64,000 nucleotides of DNA. It comes from Dendrophyllia cribrosa (Eukaryota > Cnidaria > Anthozoa > Scleractinia > Dendrophylliidae). The position numbers and the translations under genes are program-made. The DNA is taken from NCBI GenBank assembly GCA_024195265.1, contig JAJLRJ010000005.1:42774587-42838586 (forward strand), given 5' to 3'. Positions 1 to 11,822 of the stretch are shown in pieces; the stretch's first letter is position 1; the number at the start of each line of letters is the position of its first letter. The notes under the pieces are model-generated. The model was not told the origin of the DNA and ran no database searches. It saw nothing but the letters and a program-made list of their open reading frames with translations.

Positions 1-2399
1 GGATGTGTTACATAGAGACTTCAAATCTTGATGGAGAAACTAATCTAAAGATCAGACAGGTGAGTACCTGTATCTCAGTCATATCTTGGACATCTGCCAT
101 TTTGGATTTTTCCTGAGACACAATCTATTAGCATACATGACCTGCTACAAAAAGTTTTGCAGTTTGCAAAGATTTTAAAGGAAAGTATGAAGCTAAATTA
201 GAATTTCCAGAGGGGTGGGGCAATCCCATCCATGCCAAACAACCTCTGTGTGAGGGGTATGGTGATTCTCTAGAAAAACACATTCAATCATTTTTTTCTT
301 GCAGGCTTTACCCCTCACAGCTAAATTGACGTCCCTCCTTGAAGTTCGTTGTATGCAGGTAGGTCACATTTGCATTTGATTTAGTATTTACCATTATGCG
401 ATAATGAAAATATCACTTATGAAATTGTAAAATTATTGTGTTACTTTCAGGGTCGTGTGGAGTGTGAAGGGCCCAACAATAGACTGTATGACTTTGTGGG
501 CAACATCACTCTCCAAACTCAGAAGTAAGTATTAAAACAAAAGTGCAAAATTGGTCGCTCGCCCAATGCTCTGACATTGGTGTTGAAAATTACCTTTATG
601 GTTCCACTTTACTGTGCTTTAATCAGGTTAGATGAGCACAAAGCAGTCAGTTTCTATTTGTTTTGTAATATTAAAGTGCATATGACAGATCTTTTTTTTA
701 TTTCCTTGATCATATCTACATGGTGTTCTGATAAGATGGATTTTTCCGTTGTGTTTTAGCTGTCTAAAAATGTTAATTAACTGGCTTGTCGCTCTGCGAC
801 GAGTCAGTTCTTAAAATACCCTATTTTTTTTCTGTCGTGTCACCTGCCCCGGGAATCGATTTTGCTGCGGCCAATACCGTACCTAGTTTACTTCCGGTAG
901 CGGGCGGTGTTGGGCAACTTTTCTGATGATGATTTTTTTTTCCGTCTAGATGTTGTACAAGAATTTTTTTTCGGGATTGTTCCATACCCTTTTTCCTTTG
1001 GCTTGCTGTGCATTACTATTTTTCTTTACTTTTGCTGTGCAGGAATTTATTTTTTGGTAATTGCCCAACTGCCCACCCCCCCCCCCCCTCCCACCTCCCC
1101 TCCCCCCCGCCTTCCTTAGTCCTTAACCTTAACAATAAAATAGTCCGTCCCTGAGGAGTGCTTGAAACGGGCTGTGGAATGAAAATGGAAATGTGGCCTG
1201 AACTGTGCATATTTATAGATTCTAGATTGTATATTGTGGAATGCTAATATAAAACTGAAAAATAATAACCGGGTGGAAACTGAGACCAAACGAGCCAGTT
1301 TCGAAGCCCATTGGGCTCCTTGTTTCACTTCTGGTGGGGTACAATACCAAGTAAGACGGGGGACTGGGGATAGTCATGCTGTGACATCAGTACAGTATTG
1401 CCAGTGTTGTGTTATCTTGGTTCCTCAGTTGTTTTGGTGTGCATGTTATACATGTTCTACAACATGCCTTTAAGAACCATGATTCTTCTGGAAGCACACC
1501 AAAACAAACTCGGAAACCAAAAAACTGCAAAACTGGCGATCCTGTATTGGTGTCGCAGCCCAACTATCCCCAGTCTCCTTTCTTGTACATTATTGTATCC
1601 CACCAGAAGTGAAATTTTATGTTTTTAGAGGTTAAACTGCAGAGAAGAAAAATTGATGTCAATCTTAACACCATGCATGTACATGTAGATTCGATAAAGC
1701 AAATAAAAAAAATATATATGTCAAATACACTTTAAGAAAGCTTAAAATGTTATATGTCATGCTCATGCTTATATATAAGTACAAATACATAGTTGGTTTC
1801 AATAGTTTTACTACCAATATGAGGTTGCAGTTTGTGTATGAACAAAATTGAAAATATTTACCACAATATTATTGAAGGACTATGTAATGAATAGGCTATT
1901 TGCAGGGCTGTCATATTCAGCTTTGTTTATATAAAAGTTGCTGGCACAACAAGGAAAGTAACCAATCATAAAGTAAAGAAAAAAGTCTTTTATGCTTGTT
2001 GCCTTTTCTCATCATTTTTAAACTTTGAGTAGCTGGTCATCTTACAGTAACTGTAGTTGCCACCAAAATAGCCGGCTGTTGGCTACTAATGACAGCCCTG
2101 TGTGTATATTGTATCTCAATTGTGCATTTATTTAATCATTAATAAGTGATTTTAATATACATTGTACCCTTTTTTGTTTAGGTCAGTACCAGTAGGACCA
2201 GATCAACTCTTGCTCAGAGGAGCACATTTAAGAAACACACAGTGGATATTTGGTGAGCTAAGAGGACAAGTTGACTATCCTGTCATTTTTGTATTCCTAT
2301 ATGAACATTGCAGTGCTGTTGATAGTTCTTTCTGTTGACATCTGTTGCTTATTTAAAGGTCTTGTTGTTTACACTGGACATGACTCCAAACTAATGCAG
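1..2399 (+). CDS. ATP8A: ATP8A exons 1-5 of the window: actuator domain end
   Basis: Exons 1-59, 305-358, 451-524, 2182-2252 and 2359-2399 encode the distal half of the A domain. The first bases begin mid-codon and reading starts at [18 protein letters not shown]. The DGET loop (residues 10-13 of the visible protein) is the P4 equivalent of TGE(S) and drives dephosphorylation of the aspartyl-phosphate intermediate. The segment ends in the family-typical [12 protein letters not shown] leading into TM3. Phases chain: exon 3 leaves two bases completed by exon 4, and exon 4 leaves one completed by exon 5. Intron 3 is 1.66 kb and holds two foldback elements. Confidence 0.95.
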
Positions 2400-5300
2400 G
2401 TATGCCGTTTACTGATCATCAATTTTAGCTGGTCGATCAAGCAACAAAAAGCTTATCCATGCAACAACATGTTAGTCTACAATGTGAAGACTTACATTTC
2501 ATATTATGTGGAGGCACGGTGATGGAGGCTGCTTGGCAGGTGTTAATGGGAAGGGGGAGGGGGCGCGAAAAAGGAGAGAGGAGAAGGGAAGGAATGCCTG
2601 CTATAATAACTGGGTGTTAGCATTACGTTCACTGATTTCCAGGGAGTCAAATTATGTCAACTGTCAATACGTTCACCAATCGGAAACTGGCTCGTGCTTC
2701 TACACATGGCTGACTTCGCGTGGGAATTTACAATTTACTATGTTTACTGCCCAGCACGAATTAGCCAATTGAAATTTTGCGGCCACCACCATCCGCAGAA
2801 CAGAAATGAACAAAAGGGGGGTCTTTATTGCAGGCGTCCTTCCCCCCTCTTCCCAGTTCTCCTCTCCCCAGTTCTCCTCTCCCCAGTTCTCCTCTCCCCA
2901 TCACCTGCTACGCACGCTATGGTGATGTAGTGCTTAGCGTGTTTGATTTCACATCTAAATGTCGGTGGTTTGTCGGTGGCCGTCGTGTTGTTTCCTTAGA
3001 CAAGAAAATTTACTCCACGTTGTCTCTCTCCACCCAGGTGAATAAATGGGTACTGGCGGCAAATACTGGGGGTAACCCTGTGATGGACTAGCATCTCATC
3101 CAGGGGGGAGTAGCAATACCGGGTTCAGCTCTGGCCTAGTGGGCCACCTGTGCCTCTTGTGAGACTTTACCTTTACTTTAAGGTTTTTTTTTTGCTGTTG
3201 TGTAGAATTCCACAGCTGCCCCGATCAAGAGGTCAAATGTGGACCATACAACTAACATCCAGATCTTGTTTCTATTTGGATTGCTGCTTGTCTTGGCTCT
3301 CTGTAGCACTATCGGCTTTAAGATATGGACAGGTCAGTGTGGCATGGTTTTTACCTATAATAAAGAATTTTAAAGTGTTTTGAAATTACTATAATTTATC
3401 CCAAAACATCTTTGTCTTTTCAGACAAACACCAAGACACTGATTGGTATCTAGGATATTCTGGTAAGTAGCTGATTTCTGCTGCAATAAATACTATTACT
3501 TTGATAAAGTTCTAGGAGTTCATTTAAAAAAAATAGGCTCCCTTTGGGAGGCATGTCTCTGCTGCACACTACTAAATTTTTTGATGTACAAATAATTCAA
3601 CCTTTCTTCTTTTCAAATTTTGGGGTTTTCTAAGTTGAAGCTGATTAGGTCCCCAATGATATTCTTGAGTGGAATCTGATCCTCGCAGTGTGCTATCAAC
3701 TTCAGCAGTTGAAAAATAGCACACTGCGAGCATCAAATTTCACTCATGTTTGCAGTTTCATTCGCAGTTCGCATATATGATTTTCATATATTCATATTAA
3801 TGATATTCTTAATCCACACGGTTGTCACACATGGCCTTTATTATTGTCTTGTCTGGTCTTCAGGCAATTTATCACCAATTAACAAAATATTTAAAGGCTC
3901 GGAGATTTGAATGTTCGAAGTGTTAGCTTTTGCAAAATTTAGTTTGTAAGAAAGGTCTTTTGTGTGATTCAATTCTTGTGTGACTGACCTTAATCTAATT
4001 TGATCATTTTCTAGTTGCCTGTTAATAAATAAATTGCATCATTTTAACAGCTTTCATTATTACAACTTTTATTGTCACAGTTTTCGGTTTTAGCAAAGTG
4101 TCTACATGCACTAATGCATTAATAGTCACAAAAAATTGATTGACCTGCAAAACAATGCAACGTTTTTAATCGTTAGTTGTAACTTTTTTGTAGGTAAAAG
4201 AGCACAGAACCTTGGCATGTCCTTCCTAACATTCATCATTCTGTATAACAACCTAATACCCATCAGCTTGACAGTTACTCTTGAGGTATAGTCCTACTTG
4301 AGATTAAAATATCAATTCTCCCGAGTTATCTGTTGGCAGTGGCAGATCGAAGGGGATGGGGGAGGGGGGGCATCCCCTCCCCCTCCCCCTCCCCCTCCCC
4401 CTCCACCATCCCCCATCCCCCATCTTGCAAAAACAAACAAGGCCAAATTTCCCTCCACCCACCCTACCTTATTCACTCCCCCACCCTCCCCTTGCTGTTC
4501 TTCCACTGGTTGGAATACATGTATTTGTTTGAGACAGTTGTATCAAACATTATTAGTCAGTTCTAATGTTATGATTTCATCTTTCTTTTACTTTGCTGCA
4601 CAGGTTGTAAAGTTTATCCAAGCTATTTTCATAAACTTGGTATGTACCCAGTTTTAATTAATATCCGCTCATGCAACTATACTGGGTGACCCTGGTTACT
4701 ACTCCCTTGTTAGTTTGACTTTCTCTTTTTGTGGTCATCATTTTGGGACCAGGACAAAAGTTCATGCAATCATTAATAAATTATTAAGCAGTTACTATTA
4801 ATATTACCACCCTGTTAATATGGCCAACCTCTTGATGGTCTTTTATTAACAGGGTTTCTACTGTATGAGTATCTGTCCCTATTCAGTATGTATTTCAAAT
4901 TATTTTTGCCCACCCATGAACATTGTTACTGCCTTATGCCACAGGACATCGACATGTACTATGATGCCACAGACACACCGGCTATGGCACGTACATCCAA
5001 TCTCAATGAAGAACTCGGACAGGTTTGTAAAATCAAGTGTCCTGCCATAACTACATTGTGTAACAATAGGAAACTTGGAACGGGTGAGGCAGGTTGGGTG
5101 GGGGTATCATGGGGGAACATCCTGTGTCTAGATATGGTGTGATGGGAGTGTTTCAATCAGTTCATGGGATGCTGAATTTGGCAGATTGGTTTGAACGGGG
5201 ACAAGTTCTTGTGTGTTGTTTTTTTTCAGTGGGGGAATGTTTGGTCTGCTTTTTTTTTTTGCCTGGCGCCCTCAAAGGATTTTTCAGGCTTTGTAGACTT

Positions 5301-8300
5301 GGGGGCCGTCTGCATGTGGGCTGCTGAGGGCAGTGAATTATATTTGGGGTTTGGGTGTGGGTTTCAGAGAGGAAGTGGATGATGTGTGAAAGCCATGGCA
5401 TTGTTGTTTCATTGCTGTGGTTGTGGTGTCAGTCAGGCCTTCTCCTTTGGGGGCTTTGGTTGGTTTGAGGTGGGTGGGAGAAATGGTTGGCCAGTACAGG
5501 CTCTGGCAGTGTGGTGTTGGCTGATCAGGGTTGAATTATAAAGCCCCTAAAAGTTAGGGTGAGCCACGGTATAAGCAAGCTCTCTTCTAGTTTTATAAAC
5601 CCTCTGTATTGTTCTCTTGGCCACTTGTGAATGGAAAGATTTCACTATTCAAACAGTATGCTTTTCTCTACTGACACAGGTGCGGTACATATTCTCTGAC
5701 AAGACAGGAACGCTAACAAGAAATGTCATGGAGTACAAAAAGTGTTCCATCGGAGGAATAAGTTACAGGTCTGAAATAAATGAAAAAGAATCTCACATCT
5801 TGTCTTATCTTAAGATTGTGTAAAAAATCATTATTAATTTTTGTTAATAGCACCTCCAGTTCATATACACGTTTTTATTTCATGAATACGCAAAGCATTG
5901 AGTAAGATATAGTTTATGGGAACAGAAATGCAGACCGACTCTATTTTTTTTATTTTATTGCAGTGGAGATGGAGAAGTCTTTATGGATCCAGCCCTGTTG
6001 GACAATCTCAGAGAGCATCATGTGAGTAAATTGTTTTCAGGGAGACTCCCAGATAGAAGTGAGGACCAAGAGCACTGACCATTGTTCCTTTTAGGGTAAA
6101 AAACATGATTTGAATACAGGGTTGTCATTAACAGCCAACAACTGGCTATATTATGGCCAGCAACTATGGTAAGGGATGACCTGAGCTTCTCAATGTTTGA
6201 AAATAACTAAAGACAACAAGCATGGAAGACTTTCTTTGTTTTATGACTGGCTACTTTCCTTGTGGGGCTGGCTTCTTCAAAGCTTAAAGGCCCAGTATTG
6301 GCCATTATGCTTCACGTGCTTCTGTTATTGGTTTGCACAGGAGTGAGGCTTCTATTGTTCAGAGGCGCATGAAGCATAATGGACAATACTGGGTCTTTAA
6401 CCCATTCACACCTGAGGATTTTTACGTTTTTGAGTGATTTTCTGCATACACACGCCCCATAGGATTTCGTGACTGCATATTTGGAGTTACCATTGAAAGT
6501 GCTGCTGTTCTAAAACACTGAAGGCTCGAGTTTACTGGAAACGTCATTGTGACGATCTCATTTTGCTTGCTTGATTTGCAATAAAGGGTCCAATATGAAT
6601 TATCTACGATTTTTGGTAAGTTCACAGCCATTTTTCATCTTTAGTAGCTGCCTGGTGAGCATCATTAAGCTTGGAGGTAGTTCAGAGTCCACTTCTCAAT
6701 GAAGCGAGTTAGTTGTTGTACTTCGTTTGCGAATTTGGCTCGTTGCTCGTTGAACTGGAAAAATGGCCGCCTGGAAACGAAGCAGCTTTGGGACTCGACT
6801 CTGGATGAATTTCTCGACCTACTGCGGCATATTTTGGAAGTTGCGACCACAGGAGAACACAACAAGCGCGAAATTTCGGCGGTGGGTCGGAGTGGCTGTG
6901 GACTTAGTATAAATATGAAATGTGTGCGGAAAGAAACGAACGCTGTCAAAATTCTTGGCCATTTCCCAGCATGCAGTGCGGTGGTGATATTGAAAATTGA
7001 GGCAAGGTCAGTATGCATTAGAACGAGAGGCTAGAGCTCGGCCCGAGCAACGAATAAGAGCAAAAAAATTCACTGCTAAGCTAGGACTATGACTGAATTT
7101 TGCTGTGAATGTTGATTTTTGGGTTTGCCATGATGATTTGAATAAAAAAAACTAAAGGCAAAAACGTGATTTTTGTTGTTTTTCTATGACGTTAAAAACG
7201 GTAATTTTTGTTATTGTCCAAATTCAAACGCTGATATTCTGCAAAAATCGCTGACTTTTTTGTGTTTATTGGGTATCTCAATAATTATTTGAAAGACTTT
7301 CTAGTCAATGCTCACAACTGCTAGTTAAGGCAATGTTCGCACGATTGAGAAAGTTACAATTTTTTAAAGCAGTGGAGTCTTGTACGGGCGGTTACGGGCG
7401 GTTCAGGTGTCAATGGGTTAATCAAAAAATCTATTTTTCTTACAGTTGATAGTTTTGGCTCTTAAACCAGTCAAACAAAAAACCCTTAAGACTAGGAACA
7501 TGTCATCACTATTTAATTTGAAAACAGGCATATGCATCAAGATCTGGGGGGGAGGGTACTAGTTGCTGGCCCATATTTTGTGCAAAGGTGAAAGTTGCAT
7601 GAAAGCCAACTTCAAGGGGTGGTGATTTTCAAAACTAGACATAAGAGGTGGAGTTAGAACAGCTGGTGACAGTCAGTAGTCGAGGGTCAGTTCATCTTGG
7701 GTGATCAAGTTTGATACTATTGCCTATCACGTGACCTGGCCAACCCCAAACCTGGGACCTAACCCTAAGTTAGGCCTGGCCCTGAGCCAAGTTACACCTT
7801 ACCCTAGAAATTGTTCTAACCCTAGAATCTTAACACTAACCCTAGATTTCAACTATCCCTAACCCTAACTTTCGCCGGGGGGTGTCAAAAGCCCTGGTCA
7901 CATGACCTTTATTTTTCTTCATTAACCCATTCACACCTGAGGATTTTTACGTTTTTGAGTGATTTTCTGCATACACACGCCCCATAGGATTTCGTGACTG
8001 CATATTTGGAGTTACCATTGAAAGTGCTGCTGTTCTAAAACACTGAAGGCTCGAGTTTACTGGAAACGTCATTGTGACGATCTCATTTTGCTTGCTTGAT
8101 TTGCAATAAAGGGTCCAATATGAATTATCTACGATTTTTGGTAAGTTCACAGCCATTTTTCATCTTTAGTAGCTGCCTGGTGAGCATCATTAAGCTTGGA
8201 GGTAGTTCAGAGTCCACTTCTCAATGAAGCGAGTTAGTTGTTGTACTTCGTTTGCGAATTTGGCTCGTTGCTCGTTGAACTGGAAAAATGGCCGCCTGGA

Positions 8301-11300
8301 AACGAAGCAGCTTTGGGACTCGACTCTGGATGAATTTCTCGACCTACTGCGGCATATTTTGGAAGTTGCGACCACAGGAGAACACAACAAGCGCGAAATT
8401 TCGGCGGTGGGTCGGAGTGGCTGTGGACTTAGTATAAATATGAAATGTGTGCGGAAAGAAACGAACGCTGTCAAAATTCTTGGCCATTTCCCAGCATGCA
8501 GTGCGGTGGTGATATTGAAAATTGAGGCAAGGTCAGTATGCATTAGAACGAGAGGCTAGAGCTCGGCCCGAGCAACGAATAAGAGCAAAAAAATTCACTG
8601 CTAAGCTAGGACTATGACTGAATTTTGCTGTGAATGTTGATTTTTGGGTTTGCCATGATGATTTGAATAAAAAAAACTAAAGGCAAAAACGTGATTTTTG
8701 TTGTTTTTCTATGACGTTAAAAACGGTAATTTTTGTTATTGTCCAAATTCAAACGCTGATATTCTGCAAAAATCGCTGACTTTTTTGTGTTTATTGGGTA
8801 TCTCAATTTGAAAGACTTTCTAGTCAATGCTCAGAACTGCTAGTTAAGGCAATGTTCGCACGATTGAGAAAGTTACAATTTTTTAAAGCAGTGGAGTCTT
8901 GTACGGGCGGTTACGGGCGGTTCAGGTGTCAATGGGTTAATGACAGCTCTTATTTTATACTGCCAAATAGGGTGTTTGATGGGTGTCCAAAAAGACAAAT
9001 ATATATGTGAGTTTGAACTTTGAAAACATGGAAAATAATTGCATACATGTAAGAGGGCATAAAGTGAGAAAAAATAACTTGTAGTAGTATACTCCTTTGG
9101 AATCAAACTGAATTGGAGCCGTGTCCACAAAACATATTCTGACTAGTAACTTAAAGAGGTGTCTTTCACATTTTCCCAGTATCACCCGCTCCACATGGGA
9201 GTACACCGACCTTTTAGTCATCCTTCTGATAAATCTGTCTGTGACTTTTGATCTGCAAAGTATGGTTTCTGTTTATACTGGTAAATAAACTTTCAATTAG
9301 TATTCTTGACATAAAAGATAATTTGTATTTTCTTATGCATCTATTGGTACAGTGAGGGCTAAGTATGAAAGGAGTTTATTTTTTTTGGAAGCTGTTTATT
9401 TACATGATTATCAATCATGTCATACAATTAATATTCAAGTAAAGTGGATGAATGATAAAAAATGACAGGAAATCTTTGTTTTGTTTTTTAACCATCTCGT
9501 TTCTTTTGTTTTTATAGCCAACGGCATCAGTGATTCGGGAGTTTCTGACGTTGTTAGCTGTGTGTCACACTGTGGTACCAGAGAGAGACCCCAGCAATCC
9601 AGACAAGATAGTTTATCAAGCCGCTTCACCAGGTATAACACACAAATTAATACTTTACTTCCCAGTTACAAATATAGGGGAAGGGTAGGGGTGGGAGGAC
9701 ATTTCCTATCATTGAGGAAAACAAGACTCAAAGGACAAACTTTTTCCCGCGCTTGCTGCCGGCGACATGTATTTGCTTTGAGTTCTGATTGGTTCATTTG
9801 ATTGTCTGCATCTGTTGTGATTGGCCAGAGTGATTACTTTGGTTTTGGTTTTACGACCCTCAATTTAAAACTGGTCTAAAGTGAATTTATTTTGCTGTAT
9901 TTACAGATGAAGGTGCTCTAGTGAAAGGAGCCAAGAAACTAGGATTCTCATTCAACGTCAGAACTCCTACATCAGTCATCATTAATGCAGTAAGTGAGCA
10001 CCAGGTTTTTGTTGAGTACAGACTAAAAACTGTAACAGAAATAAGAAAGAAATCTATCACTTATCCCCCAAATCCCCAAATGGCATTTATAGCAAACCAA
10101 TCAAGGACAGACATCAGAAGATCAATGAAAACGGCAGGAAATTGTTGATTTTCTCATGTCGGTTTTAGACGTTCTATGAATTTTTTTAATCCTAGCAATA
10201 GCAGAACTCAGTAGAGACAAAAACGTCATAATTTCATTTTGTTTGTTATATATCACAAATTTAGTGAAAACCGATCTGAAATAAATGGACCAAGTGTCTG
10301 TTGCTCCTTGTTATTGTTGTAGACACACCACAAAAGTGCCTGTTGTCAGGTTAATTTTATCTTAACTTTTGTGCTTTTGAACATCACAACACTCTGGCAG
10401 TTCAGAAAAATAATTTGTGCTTATTAGTATGTGGTTAATTAACTTCTTTCTTTCCATAGATGGGGCAAGAAGAAGTGTATGAGGTCTTGAATGTTCTTGA
10501 GTTTAACAGGTAAGAATACAGTATGAGCAGTCATTTTGGTTTCCTAATTTTTCTATTGATAGTATGTCACTGAGAAAAGGTGAAGTGATAGCCCGGTGGC
10601 AGATCTAGATGAGGGTCCCTGGGGAGTCCACTGCCCCCTTAACCCTTTCACTCCCAGAGTCAATAATGGAGACAAGTAGTGTTGTTCTAACTTTTGAGTC
10701 TGTGGACAAAATCCTATGGTGTGACCATTCAAATGAAACCTCTTTGGCAGTACTTTTGCATGGTACCATTAGTTCTAACTTTTCAGTCTGTGAACGAAAT
10801 CCTATGGTGTGACCATTCAAATGAAACCTCTTTGGCAGTACTTTTGCATGGTACCATTTGTTTTTCAATATTTCACAAAATGAAATTTGGGAATTTTCTT
10901 GAATTTTGATGTTTGGCACTCTTGGGAGTGAAAGGGTTAACTTGCCTTATCTGACATTTTCACTACCCCCCCCCCCCCCCCCCCCATTCTGCTTCCTTAC
11001 TCAGGAGCTAACTTAAGAGTTAATTGTACCTGATGTTTTGTTACATTTGTTCTAAGCACTCGTAAGAGGATGTCTGTGGTTGTTCGAACCCCTGAAGGCA
11101 AAATCAAGTTGTACTGCAAGGGAGCTGTAAGTGGCCAAGTTCACTGAACTTTAATCATCTCTTTACCGACACCATCGGGACCAGGAGAAGTGTCCCGTTA
11201 ATAGAGGTGTCCCTTTAATAGTGGTGATAATTACAAAATATGATTATATGAGCGTTTTGCCACCCGGGTCCAGGACAAGTGCCCTTAATGGAGGTGTCTC

Positions 11301-11781
11301 AAAGTAAAGGTTCACAAATTAGGGATGAGCAGAAACAAATATAAGCTTGAAAAAAGAAAAATGGATTTACATAAACTCACGGTCGTTTTCCTCAACTACC
11401 TAACTTGTTTTTCTACTTCCCTGCCAGTATATGAGGGGAATTACAAAACTGTCTGCAGTCCGGCTGGAGCGTATTGTTCATTGATGGCTCTTTTGCTACG
11501 TATTTTATACAGGATACAGTAATCTTCGAACGGCTGCAAGAGAAACAAATGTACATGGATAGCACTGTTGAACACTTGGAAGATTTTACCAAAGAGGGTA
11601 AGTTGCACAGTCCGTGTGCAGAGAGAGTGCAGACAAAACCTGTGGAGCAAGTGTGAATAAGGAGAGAGGCTGTTGTTTTTATACTTGTGCCCAAGTGTTG
11701 TTTCTTTTTGACAGCCATCATTTGTTCCTCTTTCAAGAATTGGTTGATTACTTTCTCTTGGTGTTGTACTATTGTTTTGTA

Positions 11782-11822
<41 letters not shown>

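Noticed and set aside
4337..4508. hAT-type MITE with CAGTGG...CCACTG ends
   Set aside because: The ends match, but no 8-bp target duplication is present and the interior is mostly C-rich low complexity.
7770..7880. Interstitial telomere array
   Set aside because: CCCTAA words are irregularly spaced and mixed with other sequence.
6665..8559. ORFs duplicated in both piggyBac-like copies
   Set aside because: Two opposite-strand frames overlap almost entirely, neither has a transposase motif, and identity between copies only reflects recent transposition.
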